This document shows, piece after piece, positions 17,961-26,880 of a stretch of 64,000 nt of DNA; within the stretch, counting starts at the first letter, position 1, and every line of letters begins with the position of its first letter. The DNA lies in the NCBI RefSeq assembly GCF_022458865.1, contig NZ_JAJNMU010000009.1, positions 186,001 through 250,000 of the forward strand, read 5' to 3'. The position numbers and the translations under genes were made by a program. Source of the DNA: Paenibacillus periandrae. Its GTDB lineage: Bacteria; Bacillota; Bacilli; Paenibacillales; NBRC-103111. The notes below the pieces were generated by a model. That model made no database searches. It saw only the letters and a program-made list of their open reading frames with translations, and was not told the origin of the DNA.

Positions 17961-20483
17961 ATGAAAAATTGGTTGCTTCCGGCCACCGCGTTAATGAATC
18001 GTTTGAATTATATGCAAAAGTTTTTTTTAATTGGATTACTATTAATGCTGCCAAGCGGACTTTTTATTACCTTACTGATAGGCAACATCAATAAGGAGAT
18101 TGACTCTTTAGACAAAGAAAGACAAGGGCTCGAATATATAACCGGTGTCAGCCATTTTATTGAAGATATACAACAGCACAGAGGAATGAAAAATGCTTAT
18201 CTGCGCGGAGATCATTCTTTTGAGCAGCAGTTGATAAGCAAGCGCGAGGACATTGAAAAAGATATTCAACAAATCAGAGCTATGAATCAACGATATCGTG
18301 AAGTGTTGCAGCCGGAGACGCGTTTTAACCAAATGATGGATGACTGGGAGCTTATCAAAGATGTTAAATCAGTAAACGATGGCAACCTAAGCTTTTCTTT
18401 ACATAGTGAAATCATTTCTCAATCGTTAGCTTTAATTGAACATGTCAGCAGCATATCAGGGCTGAAAACAGACCGGCACAAGGAAAGCTATAATCTGGTT
18501 GATGGGTTGATAGGCAAAATGCTTGCGATGCTTGAACATTTGGGGCAGACAAGAGGTATCGCTTCCGGAATTGCCGCTGATAAACAGCTTGGATTGGATC
18601 TCAAAACTCAATTGACCGTTCTGAGGGGGTTAATTCATTCAACGCTTGAAATAGTAAAAGGGAGCTTGAATGTTATTTATGAGGAAGACCCCTCGTTAAA
18701 GCTGTCCATTAAGCGGCAAATGGATGCTATTGAGCAAGGAATTAATCAATTCATTTATTGGCTGGATACTGAGATAATGAATGCTGACAGCTTGAAGATA
18801 TCATCACCGGCTATATTTGAAATTGGCACATCTTCAATCCAAATGGGCTATGAGCTTCAGCATACTGGCATCCCGATCATAGATCATATTCTCCAGGAAC
18901 GCATAGAAGCATGGGTCAGACAAAGAATGACGATTTTGGCCGTATTAACGATTGCATGTCTAGTTGTGGCTTATTTGTTTTTCGGACTGTACCGCTCTGT
19001 CATTCACTCTATTCATGCTTTGAAAGATGCTTCTTCCAGACTGGCTGAAGGCGATCTGACAGCAAGAGTACAGCTGAATTCGCAGGATGAACTGCTCTCT
19101 GTAGGCGCAGCATATAACCATATGGCAGAAGCCTTTGAAAGTATTTGGAGTGAAAGGAAGGCACATGAGGAGCAGCTGCAATATCGTGCATACCATGATC
19201 AGCTCACCGGCTTACCTAACAGAGTAAATTTTCATGAGCAATTAATTGCGCACATTGGGGATGCGAGACAAGAGAAACGGATGCTGGCTATTTTATTTAT
19301 TGATCTGGACCGTTTTAAAATCGTTAACGATACGTTGGGCCACAAAGCAGGTGATATGCTGCTTCAAACTGTAGCTGACCGCTTGACAGATGAACCATTC
19401 GCTAACTGTCAGCTTTTCCGAATGGGAGGCGATGAATTTACAGCTATTATTCCTTTTATTGAGTCCAAGGATGAAGCAGCATGGATTGCACAGCGGATGC
19501 TCACCGTACTGGATCAGCCAATTACCCTTGATTCATATGAGATGAAGGCTTCTGCAAGTATCGGAATTAGTGTGTATCCTTCTGACGGACAAACCTTGCA
19601 GGAGCTGCTGACAAATGCCGATATGTCAATGTATGTTGCCAAAAAGCAAGGCAGCAATGGGTACCAATTGTATCATCCATTGTTGAATGAGCAGGCCCAA
19701 AAAAAGCAAGCAATGGAATTGGAATTACGTATGGCCCTGGAAAGAAACGAGTTTTCGCTATTTTACCAGCCGCGTATTCAACTGCTGGGTGGACATTATA
19801 CAACAGTAGAGGCACTTATCCGCTGGAATCATCCCGAACTTGGACTTGTCGCTCCTGCGATCTTTATTCCCTTGGCTGAAGAAACAGGTTTAATTAAACC
19901 TATCGGAGAGTGGGTGCTTCGTACAGCCTGTCGGCAAAGCAACTTATGGCGTTCGGAAGGAATAAAAGATGTAAAGATGGCTGTTAACATATCAGGAGTT
20001 CAATTTCAGAGCGAGCATTTTATTCAAGAGATTGCTGAAATTCTTGCAGAGTCTGACTTTGATCCGAATAAGCTTGAATTCGAGCTGACGGAAAGTGTTG
20101 TGATGGTTAACGTCACCCAGGCGATCTCCAAAATGAAGCAGCTCAGAGATCAAGGTATTCGAATTTCAATCGATGATTTTGGAACCGGCTTTTCATCGCT
20201 TAGTTATTTGAAATATTTTCCGGTTGATATATTAAAAATTGACCGTTCTTTCGTTAAAGATATCCCGCTTGCTCCCAAGGACACGGCGATTACCAAAACA
20301 ATTATCGCGCTTGCCCGCAGACTAGGCTTGGAGGTTGTTGCTGAAGGTGTGGAAACAGAGGAACAAATGGCCTTTTTGAAAAACAGGAATTGCAACGAGG
20401 CACAAGGCTATTTATTAAGCAAGCCGTTGCCAGCACTTGAAATGACAGCGCTTTTAAAAAAACACCAGCTTTCTGTCGGATAA
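17961..20483 (+). CDS. Membrane sensor with HAMP, GGDEF and EAL domains (c-di-GMP turnover)
   Basis: The order of parts is TM1 (about 20-41), an extracytoplasmic helical sensor (about 45-318) with a QHRGMKNAYLRG segment like nitrate/nitrite-sensing (NIT) domains, TM2 (about 323-345), HAMP (about 345-395), GGDEF (motif GGDEF at about 489-493, intact) and EAL (EAL at about 617-619). The EAL domain keeps NISGVQF, ELTES, DDFGTGFSS, KIDRSF and EGVET. Both catalytic centres look complete, so it could make and degrade cyclic di-GMP. No RxxD inhibitory site is seen at the usual five-residue distance before GGDEF. It is monocistronic with RBS CGGAGG. The ligand is unknown. Confidence 0.9.
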   Translation: MKNWLLPATALMNRLNYMQKFFLIGLLLMLPSGLFITLLIGNINKEIDSLDKERQGLEYITGVSHFIEDIQQHRGMKNAYLRGDHSFEQQLISKREDIEKDIQQIRAMNQRYREVLQPETRFNQMMDDWELIKDVKSVNDGNLSFSLHSEIISQSLALIEHVSSISGLKTDRHKESYNLVDGLIGKMLAMLEHLGQTRGIASGIAADKQLGLDLKTQLTVLRGLIHSTLEIVKGSLNVIYEEDPSLKLSIKRQMDAIEQGINQFIYWLDTEIMNADSLKISSPAIFEIGTSSIQMGYELQHTGIPIIDHILQERIEAWVRQRMTILAVLTIACLVVAYLFFGLYRSVIHSIHALKDASSRLAEGDLTARVQLNSQDELLSVGAAYNHMAEAFESIWSERKAHEEQLQYRAYHDQLTGLPNRVNFHEQLIAHIGDARQEKRMLAILFIDLDRFKIVNDTLGHKAGDMLLQTVADRLTDEPFANCQLFRMGGDEFTAIIPFIESKDEAAWIAQRMLTVLDQPITLDSYEMKASASIGISVYPSDGQTLQELLTNADMSMYVAKKQGSNGYQLYHPLLNEQAQKKQAMELELRMALERNEFSLFYQPRIQLLGGHYTTVEALIRWNHPELGLVAPAIFIPLAEETGLIKPIGEWVLRTACRQSNLWRSEGIKDVKMAVNISGVQFQSEHFIQEIAEILAESDFDPNKLEFELTESVVMVNVTQAISKMKQLRDQGIRISIDDFGTGFSSLSYLKYFPVDILKIDRSFVKDIPLAPKDTAITKTIIALARRLGLEVVAEGVETEEQMAFLKNRNCNEAQGYLLSKPLPALEMTALLKKHQLSVG

Positions 20484-20572
20484 CCGTCAAGCTCTGACTG
20501 GATTTTCAAACCTGCATTCGGTATGATAGAAAAGTATGTGTGATCATTGAGTATAAAGGAGGACTTCCACCT

Positions 20573-20917
20573 GTGAGCTGTATATTTTGCAAAATCGTAG
20601 AAGGATCGATTCCTTCGACCAAGGTGTATGAGAATGAGCATGTATTGGCATTTCGCGACATTCAGCCTGCTGCACCTGTACATATTTTAATTATACCGAA
20701 AAAGCATATTGCGACCATGAATGATGTTGAGCCGGATGACCGCGGATTGATCGGGGATTTACATATCGCTGCCCAGGAAATCGCCAAACAGGAAGGTGTT
20801 TTCGAAAGTGGCTACAGGTTGATTAACAACTGTGGTGCTGACTCTGGACAGGTTGTTTTTCACATACATTACCATTTATTGGCCGGTGAAAAGCTGGGTG
20901 CGCTTAACGCAAAATAA
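20573..20917 (+). CDS. HIT-family (HinT-like) nucleotide hydrolase
   Basis: The histidine triad signature HIHYHLLAG is at the C-terminus, and the N-terminal CIFCKIVEGSIPSTKVYE with IPKKHI is typical of HinT purine phosphoramidases. These act on adenosine 5'-phosphoramidates in the cytoplasm as homodimers. GTG 20573 was chosen because AAAGGAGG ends 9 nt upstream; the upstream in-frame ATG at 20540 lacks such a site and would add 11 atypical residues. At about 114 aa it is the normal family size. A separate promoter for rpsU follows, so it is probably a single-gene unit. Confidence 0.92.
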   Translation: MSCIFCKIVEGSIPSTKVYENEHVLAFRDIQPAAPVHILIIPKKHIATMNDVEPDDRGLIGDLHIAAQEIAKQEGVFESGYRLINNCGADSGQVVFHIHYHLLAGEKLGALNAK

Positions 20918-20933
20918 ATTTTTGCCATCTAGG

Positions 20934-20962
20934 TTGACCTATGTTTGTGTATGCAATATAAT
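20934..20962 (+). promoter_or_regulatory. Sigma-A promoter of rpsU-yqeY
   Basis: TTGACC (20934-20939), 17 nt, TATAAT (20957-20962); near-perfect, as expected for a ribosomal protein gene. Confidence 0.8.
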
Positions 20963-21022
20963 TGTAGTTGATAAACTGCTTTTTTTTGTCTTGGACGGTC
21001 TGTTCGGAGGGAGGGAAAACTG

Positions 21023-21196
21023 GTGTCAGAAACTCGAGTTCGCAAAAATGAAACTATAGATGCTGCACTTCGTCGCTTTAAGCGCACCATCGCAAAAGAT
21101 GGCGTGTTAGCGGAGGTAAAGAAACGCAAGCATTATGAAAAACCAAGCGTTAAGCGTAAGTTAAAGTCTGAGGCTGCTCGCAAGAGAAAGTTCTAG
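21023..21196 (+). CDS. rpsU: 30S ribosomal protein S21
   Basis: This is a 57-aa basic protein beginning [20 protein letters not shown] and ending in a Lys/Arg-rich tail ([10 protein letters not shown]), the complete bS21 sequence pattern. S21 binds near the anti-Shine-Dalgarno region of 16S rRNA in the small subunit and assists initiation. The start is GTG 21023 behind GGAGGGAGGG. It is followed 12 nt later by yqeY, the standard Firmicute pair, and it is downstream of a very strong sigma-A promoter. Confidence 0.96.
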   Translation: MSETRVRKNETIDAALRRFKRTIAKDGVLAEVKKRKHYEKPSVKRKLKSEAARKRKF

Positions 21197-21208
21197 GGGG
21201 CTTAAACG

Positions 21209-21652
21209 ATGAGCTTAAGCGAAAAACTCAATGAAGATATGAAGCTTGCGATGAAGAGCCAGGCCAAGTTTAAACTCTCCGTAATCCGTATGGTTCGTGC
21301 CTCTATCAAGAATATCGAGATAGATCAACGTAAACCCTTAGATGACCAAGAAGTACTTGAAGTTCTAAGTCGCGAGATAAAACAACGTAGGGATTCCCTC
21401 CAAGAGTTCGAAAAAGCCGGTCGTGATGACCTGGCGGAAACCGTTAAGGCTGAAATTGAAATTCTGATCGAGTACTTACCGCAGCAGCTTACTGAAGAAG
21501 AAGTGAAATCCATTGTACAGCAGACCATCCAAGAAGTGGGTGCCTCTTCTAAAGCGGATATGGGAAAAGTCATGGGTGCATTGATGCCAAAGGTGAAGGG
21601 ACGTGCCGATGGCAAGATTGTCAATCAGGCCGTTCAACAGCTATTATCATAG
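21209..21652 (+). CDS. yqeY: GatB/YqeY domain-containing protein
   Basis: This is a 147-aa protein with the full YqeY family pattern: [64 protein letters not shown] and a C-terminal [20 protein letters not shown]. This helical domain is also the tail of GatB in tRNA amidotransferase. Its own biochemical role is not settled. It is co-transcribed with rpsU and followed by a strong terminator. Confidence 0.94.
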   Translation: MSLSEKLNEDMKLAMKSQAKFKLSVIRMVRASIKNIEIDQRKPLDDQEVLEVLSREIKQRRDSLQEFEKAGRDDLAETVKAEIEILIEYLPQQLTEEEVKSIVQQTIQEVGASSKADMGKVMGALMPKVKGRADGKIVNQAVQQLLS

Positions 21653-21659
21653 CAGCAAA

Positions 21660-21688
21660 AAAACACTCCGTTTAGGAGTGTTTTTTTG
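21660..21688 (+). terminator. Rho-independent terminator of rpsU-yqeY
   Basis: AAACACTCC (21661-21669) pairs perfectly with GGAGTGTTT, with a 5-nt loop and a run of T through 21687. Confidence 0.92.
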
Positions 21689-22072
21689 TGTTGGATTACG
21701 TTCGATATAAAAAAATGACCTTACGCTTCAAAGCTTTCAGGTGGTGAATCAGCGCCTTAGCTACTCTTTGTAGCAATAAGACCTCATGGATCGTTCCTGC
21801 CTGTCTATCACCCCTTTACGACTGTCAGGAACGATTGCAGTGGATGATGGGCAGGCGGGTATGGCTATGTGAATTCATACGTGTGAAGTTCGTAAAAGAA
21901 ATGCAGCCGCTGAATCCGTGGAGTCAGCGGTTCTTTGGTATGTTTTCATAAACAGCTATTTATTCGCATATGTTGTAAATAGTATGTGTGCGTTCAGTAA
22001 ACGCAGCGCCATTAGTCCTTAGACGCTCAGGAAGTACAATATCCGTCGAAAAGCTCTTAAGGGGGATACAGG
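21689..22072 (+). other. 384-bp non-coding, structured gap between yqeY and yqfC
   Basis: No convincing gene is present. It holds a 10-bp perfect inverted repeat (21790-21799 with 21826-21835), G/C-rich internal complementarity up to about 21870, and a terminator-like hairpin at 21907-21936. In B. subtilis this position carries yqeZ (nfeD) and floA. The arrangement is compatible with a short non-coding RNA ending at 21936 and a separate leader for yqfC, but no strong promoter is evident. Confidence 0.4.
21906..21936 (+). terminator. Terminator-like hairpin in the yqeY-yqfC gap
   Basis: CCGCTGA (21907-21913) pairs with TCAGCGG (21924-21930), then TTCTTT. There is no gene upstream for it to terminate other than a possible RNA. 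Confidence 0.6.
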
Positions 22073-22351
22073 ATGCGAAGTATTACTAAAAGTTTTCATA
22101 AGCTTACCTCCCAAATGCTGGACCTTCCTCAGGATGTCACATCGGACTTGCCCCGTGTAACGATGATTGGCAATGTGCAGCTATATATTGAAAATCACCG
22201 CGGAGTTCAGCATGTTTCAAGTGAGCTGCTGCGGCTTGGCTTATCCCAAGGAAAGCTTGAGGTACATGGGAAGGAGCTAGTGATCCGGGTTATTTATCCT
22301 GAGGAAGTATACATTGAAGGGATCGTTCATGAGCTCAAATATATTCCGTAA
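22073..22351 (+). CDS. yqfC: Sporulation protein YqfC
   Basis: This is a 92-aa protein with the YqfC/YabP-like beta pattern (DLPRVTMIGNVQLYIENHRGV, LELHGKELVIRVIY-like block, YIEGIVHELKYI). In B. subtilis it is made in the mother cell under sigma-E with YqfD. RBS AAGGGGGA precedes ATG 22073. It is followed 15 nt later by yqfD and is therefore an operon partner. Confidence 0.9.
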   Translation: MRSITKSFHKLTSQMLDLPQDVTSDLPRVTMIGNVQLYIENHRGVQHVSSELLRLGLSQGKLEVHGKELVIRVIYPEEVYIEGIVHELKYIP

Positions 22352-22366
22352 AAGAGGTGCACCGAT

Positions 22367-23545
22367 TTGAAATCATCCATTTTTTTATGGGTAAGAGGGT
22401 ACGTCAGGATAGAGGTTCGTGGACAGAATTTGGAGTCATTTATTAATCAATTGGTCGAGAAGCGAATATTGGCTTGGGATATTTGTTTTTATGAGGGTTA
22501 TGCGAAGCTGTATATGTCTCTGAAAGATTTTTTCGGGCTTCGCCCGCTTTTAAAGGAGACAGGCTGTCGGGTCCATGTCCTTGAGCGGTTCGGATTTCCT
22601 TTTCTGCTAAGTCGTTTGGAGAAGCGCAAGTTTTTTGCAATTGGTCTGATTGGATTTATCATAGGGCTTTATTTGCTGTCCTCCCTAGTTTGGCAGGTGC
22701 GGGTTGAAGGTAATGAATTGATCAGTACACAGGATATTTTGCAGACAGCCAGGCAGGAAGGGATCTACAAGCTGCAGTGGAAGTTTCGGCTCAAGGATTC
22801 GGATGTATTGTCCAAAAACCTGCAGGGAAAGCTTGCGGGTACGGCATGGGTAGGGGTTGAAATCCAAGGAACGCAGGTCGTAATCAAGGTAGTGGAAGCA
22901 ACTTTGCCTGACAAGCCGCAGCTGCTGAATCCTCGCCATCTGGTGGCCTCCAAGAATGCCTTGGTGACATCTATTTTTGCTGAAAAGGGAAGGCCCGTCG
23001 CCAAAATCAATACGTATGTAAAAAAAGGGGACATCCTCATATCGGGTATATTAGGTGACGAAACCCATCGGCAAACTGTAGTTGCGAGCGGTCAAGTAAA
23101 AGGAATTGTATGGTATACACCTCAAGTCGAGGTGCCACTCCTGCGGCAGTATAAGACCTACACAGGCTCGACACAAAACCGTTCTTATTTGGTATTGGGC
23201 AGCCGAGCGCTGCAGCTTACGGGTTATGGCGCCCTCAGTTTCGAGAGCTATGAAACGATACCGGAACGCAAGACACTGCAGTGGAGAGATTATGTCCTCC
23301 CGATCGGCTGGCTGCGAGAGCGGATTATGGAGGTTCAACTCGTCGACCGACCTATGGAGCTGCAAGAGGCACGAGCCGTTGGTATGGAGCAGGCCAAGCT
23401 GGAAATTATAGCTGCTGTCGGTGGGGATGCCAAGGTCGTAAATCAAAAAATTTTGCATGAAAAGACGGACAATGGTAAAGTTTATATGGAAGTGCATTTG
23501 GAAGTGGAAGAATCGATTACCCAAGAGCAAGCAATTATACCATAA
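22367..23545 (+). CDS. yqfD: Sporulation protein YqfD (stage IV type)
   Basis: This is a 392-aa protein with a short N-terminal domain, one transmembrane helix (about 85-105: FFAIGLIGFIIGLYLLSSLVW) and a large C-terminal domain, as in YqfD/SpoIVFA-like sporulation membrane proteins. The block VRVEGNELISTQDILQTARQEG following the TM, similar to POTRA-like segments, is characteristic. TTG 22367 follows AAGAGGTG. Mother-cell expression is inferred from the family. Confidence 0.9.
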   Translation: MKSSIFLWVRGYVRIEVRGQNLESFINQLVEKRILAWDICFYEGYAKLYMSLKDFFGLRPLLKETGCRVHVLERFGFPFLLSRLEKRKFFAIGLIGFIIGLYLLSSLVWQVRVEGNELISTQDILQTARQEGIYKLQWKFRLKDSDVLSKNLQGKLAGTAWVGVEIQGTQVVIKVVEATLPDKPQLLNPRHLVASKNALVTSIFAEKGRPVAKINTYVKKGDILISGILGDETHRQTVVASGQVKGIVWYTPQVEVPLLRQYKTYTGSTQNRSYLVLGSRALQLTGYGALSFESYETIPERKTLQWRDYVLPIGWLRERIMEVQLVDRPMELQEARAVGMEQAKLEIIAAVGGDAKVVNQKILHEKTDNGKVYMEVHLEVEESITQEQAIIP

Positions 23546-23563
23546 CGCATTCGCTTGAAGGAA

Positions 23564-23602
23564 AGTGCTAACGATGCTAGTTTGCTACGCAAACTTTAAG
23601 GA
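23564..23602 (+). repeat. Dispersed hairpin/SD repeat, phoH copy
   Basis: AGTGCTAACGATGC is followed by a hairpin AGTTTGC-tac-GCAAACT (23579-23595) and runs directly into TTAAGGAG, the phoH ribosome binding site. It closely matches two tandem copies ahead of oppB (63273-63354). Confidence 0.65.
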
Positions 23603-23613
23603 GAAGAGGCCTG

Positions 23614-24579
23614 TTGACTGATCAATCACGTTTTATCAAAGTAGCTTTGAAGAATACAGCTGAGGGGCTAGCTCTCTTTGGGCCGCAGGACAAGTTCTTG
23701 CAGTTAATCGAGCAGCATACCCGTGCCAGCATTCAGTCCCGTGGTGAAGAAATCGTCATAAGGGGCAATGCGGGTGAGATGGATTCGCTTCAGCAGCTAT
23801 TTGATGTACTGCTAGAGCTCGTTCGAAACAATTACATATTGACTGAACGCGATGTGCTGTATGCTATTGAGCTGTCCAAGGATATGAAGGCTGATCAGCT
23901 TCTGGATTTGTTCAAGGGCGATATTGCAACTACGCATAAGGGCAAGCCTATCCGGGTAAAAACCATCGGTCAAAAGCAGTACGTGTCTACGATCAAACAA
24001 AAAGATATTGTATTTGGCATTGGGCCAGCGGGTACAGGGAAAACGTATCTGGCTGTCGTTATCGCGGTCACGGCTCTTAAAGAAGGCAAAGTGAAACGGA
24101 TTGTGTTAACTAGGCCTGCTGTCGAAGCTGGAGAAAGTCTGGGATTTCTACCGGGAGATCTGCAGGAAAAGGTTGACCCTTATCTTCGCCCATTGTATGA
24201 TGCACTTAACGATGTCCTCGGACCTGAGCAGGTGCTGAAATCGCTCGAAAGAGGTTTGATTGAAATTGCGCCTCTTGCCTATATGCGTGGGCGGACACTG
24301 GATGATTCGTTTATTATTTTGGATGAGGCGCAGAACACGACGCCTGAGCAGATGAAGATGTTCTTGACTCGTCTCGGTTTTGGCTCGAAAATGGTTATTA
24401 CCGGAGATGTAACGCAGATTGACCTGCCGCGCGGCAAATCCTCGGGTCTTATCGAGGTGCAACGTATTTTGAAGGGGATTGAAGAGATCGGATTTATTCA
24501 GTTTTCTGAAGCGGATGTTGTCAGACATGCTCTGGTTCAAAAGATCATTATTGCCTATAATGAACAAAACGACAAATAA
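23614..24579 (+). CDS. phoH: PhoH family ATPase
   Basis: This is a 321-aa PhoH protein with an N-terminal KH-like region (about 1-110) and a P-loop ATPase domain: Walker A GPAGTGKT (about 136-143), VLTRPAVEAGESLGFLPGDLQEKVDPY, Walker B FIILDEAQNTT, and ITGDVTQIDLP. It is an RNA-associated putative ATPase found next to ybeY in most Firmicutes, suggesting a link to rRNA maturation. The start TTG 23614 is about 7 nt after the AAGGAGAAGAGG stretch. The upstream hairpin of the dispersed repeat may influence translation. Confidence 0.93.
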   Translation: MTDQSRFIKVALKNTAEGLALFGPQDKFLQLIEQHTRASIQSRGEEIVIRGNAGEMDSLQQLFDVLLELVRNNYILTERDVLYAIELSKDMKADQLLDLFKGDIATTHKGKPIRVKTIGQKQYVSTIKQKDIVFGIGPAGTGKTYLAVVIAVTALKEGKVKRIVLTRPAVEAGESLGFLPGDLQEKVDPYLRPLYDALNDVLGPEQVLKSLERGLIEIAPLAYMRGRTLDDSFIILDEAQNTTPEQMKMFLTRLGFGSKMVITGDVTQIDLPRGKSSGLIEVQRILKGIEEIGFIQFSEADVVRHALVQKIIIAYNEQNDK

Positions 24580-24632
24580 CCTGATACGTCTTAGTTCATC
24601 AGGATGTGTATAGAAAGGGATGACCTTTCGCA

Positions 24633-26876
24633 ATGAACAATATTCAAAGAAAACTTCAAAATCCGCTTGTTGGCTGGAAATATAGTGCCTTGGTGCGCTT
24701 TCTTCTGTTTTTCCTGCTTGCAGTCGTACTATATGCTTCGCTGACGAACAGAATGATTCCGCAAACCTATGATATTCAGGTGGGTTCTACAGCGGAAAAG
24801 GACATTCTGGCTCCGCGCGCCATTGAAAACGCTATAGCTACCGAGAAGGCCAAGGAGGATGCTGCGCAGCACGTTCAGCCCGTCTACAGGATTGTGTCTT
24901 TAAAGAATGAGGCATTGATCGAAGCGATGTTCGAAAAGCTGCAGCAAATCAACGCTGACTCGGAGGTTACTTTAGGGGATAAGGTCAATATTTTCAAATC
25001 CGTATTTCCCATTCTCGCGCAGGATCACATGGATAAACAGATTCAGAGCTTTGCTGTCAGCGGTCAATATAATGATGCATTACTGCAAGAAATGCGCAAA
25101 AAAATCAATGAGCAGCAGTACCGTATTCCGGAGGAAACCTTTTACAAGATGCCGCGTTTGCCCAAGGAAGATCTCGCGTTGATGGAACCGGTCGCTAAAG
25201 ATATCGTGACACGGTTGATGAACGATCAGATTATGGAGGCTCAGACAGTACGGGCCAAGGTTGCCGAGCTTGTGAACAGCTCAACCTTGACGAAAAGTAT
25301 GTCCAGGGAAATGGTGCAGGAAATTGTACGAGCTGCCATAACGCCTAATAAATTTCTCGATCAAAAAGGGACAGAAACCGCAAAGGGCCATGCAAGGGAT
25401 AACGTAAAACCGGTATTTGTTAATAAAAATGATGTGCTCGTCAGTAAAGGTGAACCGATAACGGCCGATATTTACCAACGGTTGAGCAGTCTGGATATGC
25501 TTCAGGACGAAGCCAGCTATTGGCCGCGTATTGGGTTAATCATTATGGTGCTGATGTTAGCCATAGCTGTTTTTATGTTTGTCAGACAAAGCACGCTGTC
25601 CATCAGCAGCAATAACGTACAGCTGGTCATGCTGCTTCTTATCATCATCATTAATCTTCTCGGTATGAAGCTGTTTTCTCTGGTGCAAAATTTGGATTAC
25701 CCTTATATTGGACTTCTGGCTCCGACGGCAATGGGGGTTATGCTTATAGTCATCTTGTTGGATGAAAAGCTTGCTTTTATGGGAGCTATGCTGTTTTCAG
25801 TTATGGCCAGCATGATTTTTAACATGGACCACCTGCAGTCGTTTGATTTTCGTTATGGACTGGTTACTATGGCAACCTCATTTGCCGCTATCTTCTCCAT
25901 CCAGCGGGCAGGCCAGCGTTCAACCATTCTCAAGGCAGGTGTTATCGTGGCTTTGATGGGGATGCTGCTTATGGGTTCCCTGCTGCTGATTGAAGATCAT
26001 GAGAGCAAGCGGAATATGCTTTTTGCCTTATCGTTTATCGTGGGCAGCGGTCTGCTTACAGCTGTATTCGTCATTGGACTTCTACCTTTTTTCGAGACTG
26101 CTTTCGGTATTCTGTCTCCCTTGAAGCTGGTGGAGCTGTCTAATCCGAACCATCCATTGCTGCGAAAGCTGCTAACGGAAACTCCAGGAACGTATCATCA
26201 CAGTATTATGGTTGGCAATCTGGCAGAAACAGCGGCTGAAGCGATCGGCGCGGATGGACTTCTATGCAGAGTAGGCGCATACTATCATGATATCGGGAAA
26301 ACGAAGCGGCCTGCTTATTTTATCGAAAATCAGACAAATATAGAAAATCCGCATGATAAGATGGACCCGGAGCTTAGCAAGTCGATCATTGTAGCGCATG
26401 CGAGAGATGGCGTCGAAATGCTGAAGGAATATCACATTCCAAAGCAGATTCGCGATATCGCCGAGCAGCATCATGGCACGACACTGCTGCAATTCTTTTA
26501 TCACAAAGCTAAGAAAATTGCCGAGGCAGCAGGGGAGCCAACTCCTGATGAGCAGGAGTACCGATATGACGGTCCACTTGCACAATCCAAGGAGGTCGCT
26601 ATTGTTGGTATTGCCGATTGTGTAGAAGCGGCTGTCCGCTCCCTTCGCAGTCCGAATATGGAACAGATTGACTCCATGGTTCGTAAAATTATTAAAGGCA
26701 GATTGGATGACGGCCAGTTTAACGATTGTGATCTGACTACCAAGGAATTGGATCAAATAGCCAAAACCTTAAACGAAACGTTATTAGGCATTTTTCATTC
26801 CAGAATCGAATATCCAACAAATCTTCCGGCTGCGAGCCAGCCATCAACGACACAGAATCAAGAAAAAAGGAGCTAA
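24633..26876 (+). CDS. 7TM-HD phosphohydrolase, PgpH/YqfF type (probable cyclic-di-AMP phosphodiesterase)
   Basis: A 747-aa membrane protein: N-terminal TM (about 20-38), a large extracytoplasmic 7TMR-HDED region (about 40-300), seven TMs (about 305-500), and a cytoplasmic HD domain with the metal-binding HDIG motif in AYYHDIGKTKRPAYF (about 552) plus H of TPGTYHHSIMVGNLAE and DLEQ-type residues. PgpH in Listeria and its relatives hydrolyse c-di-AMP; assignment here is by family. It follows phoH and ends 4 nt before ybeY, forming one operon. Confidence 0.9.
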   Translation: MNNIQRKLQNPLVGWKYSALVRFLLFFLLAVVLYASLTNRMIPQTYDIQVGSTAEKDILAPRAIENAIATEKAKEDAAQHVQPVYRIVSLKNEALIEAMFEKLQQINADSEVTLGDKVNIFKSVFPILAQDHMDKQIQSFAVSGQYNDALLQEMRKKINEQQYRIPEETFYKMPRLPKEDLALMEPVAKDIVTRLMNDQIMEAQTVRAKVAELVNSSTLTKSMSREMVQEIVRAAITPNKFLDQKGTETAKGHARDNVKPVFVNKNDVLVSKGEPITADIYQRLSSLDMLQDEASYWPRIGLIIMVLMLAIAVFMFVRQSTLSISSNNVQLVMLLLIIIINLLGMKLFSLVQNLDYPYIGLLAPTAMGVMLIVILLDEKLAFMGAMLFSVMASMIFNMDHLQSFDFRYGLVTMATSFAAIFSIQRAGQRSTILKAGVIVALMGMLLMGSLLLIEDHESKRNMLFALSFIVGSGLLTAVFVIGLLPFFETAFGILSPLKLVELSNPNHPLLRKLLTETPGTYHHSIMVGNLAETAAEAIGADGLLCRVGAYYHDIGKTKRPAYFIENQTNIENPHDKMDPELSKSIIVAHARDGVEMLKEYHIPKQIRDIAEQHHGTTLLQFFYHKAKKIAEAAGEPTPDEQEYRYDGPLAQSKEVAIVGIADCVEAAVRSLRSPNMEQIDSMVRKIIKGRLDDGQFNDCDLTTKELDQIAKTLNETLLGIFHSRIEYPTNLPAASQPSTTQNQEKRS

Positions 26877-26880
26877 AGCT

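Noticed and set aside
21788..21874. A 28-codon frame starting at ATG 21788
   Set aside because: No ribosome binding site and its sequence is dominated by the inverted repeat, so a structured RNA or plain spacer is more likely.
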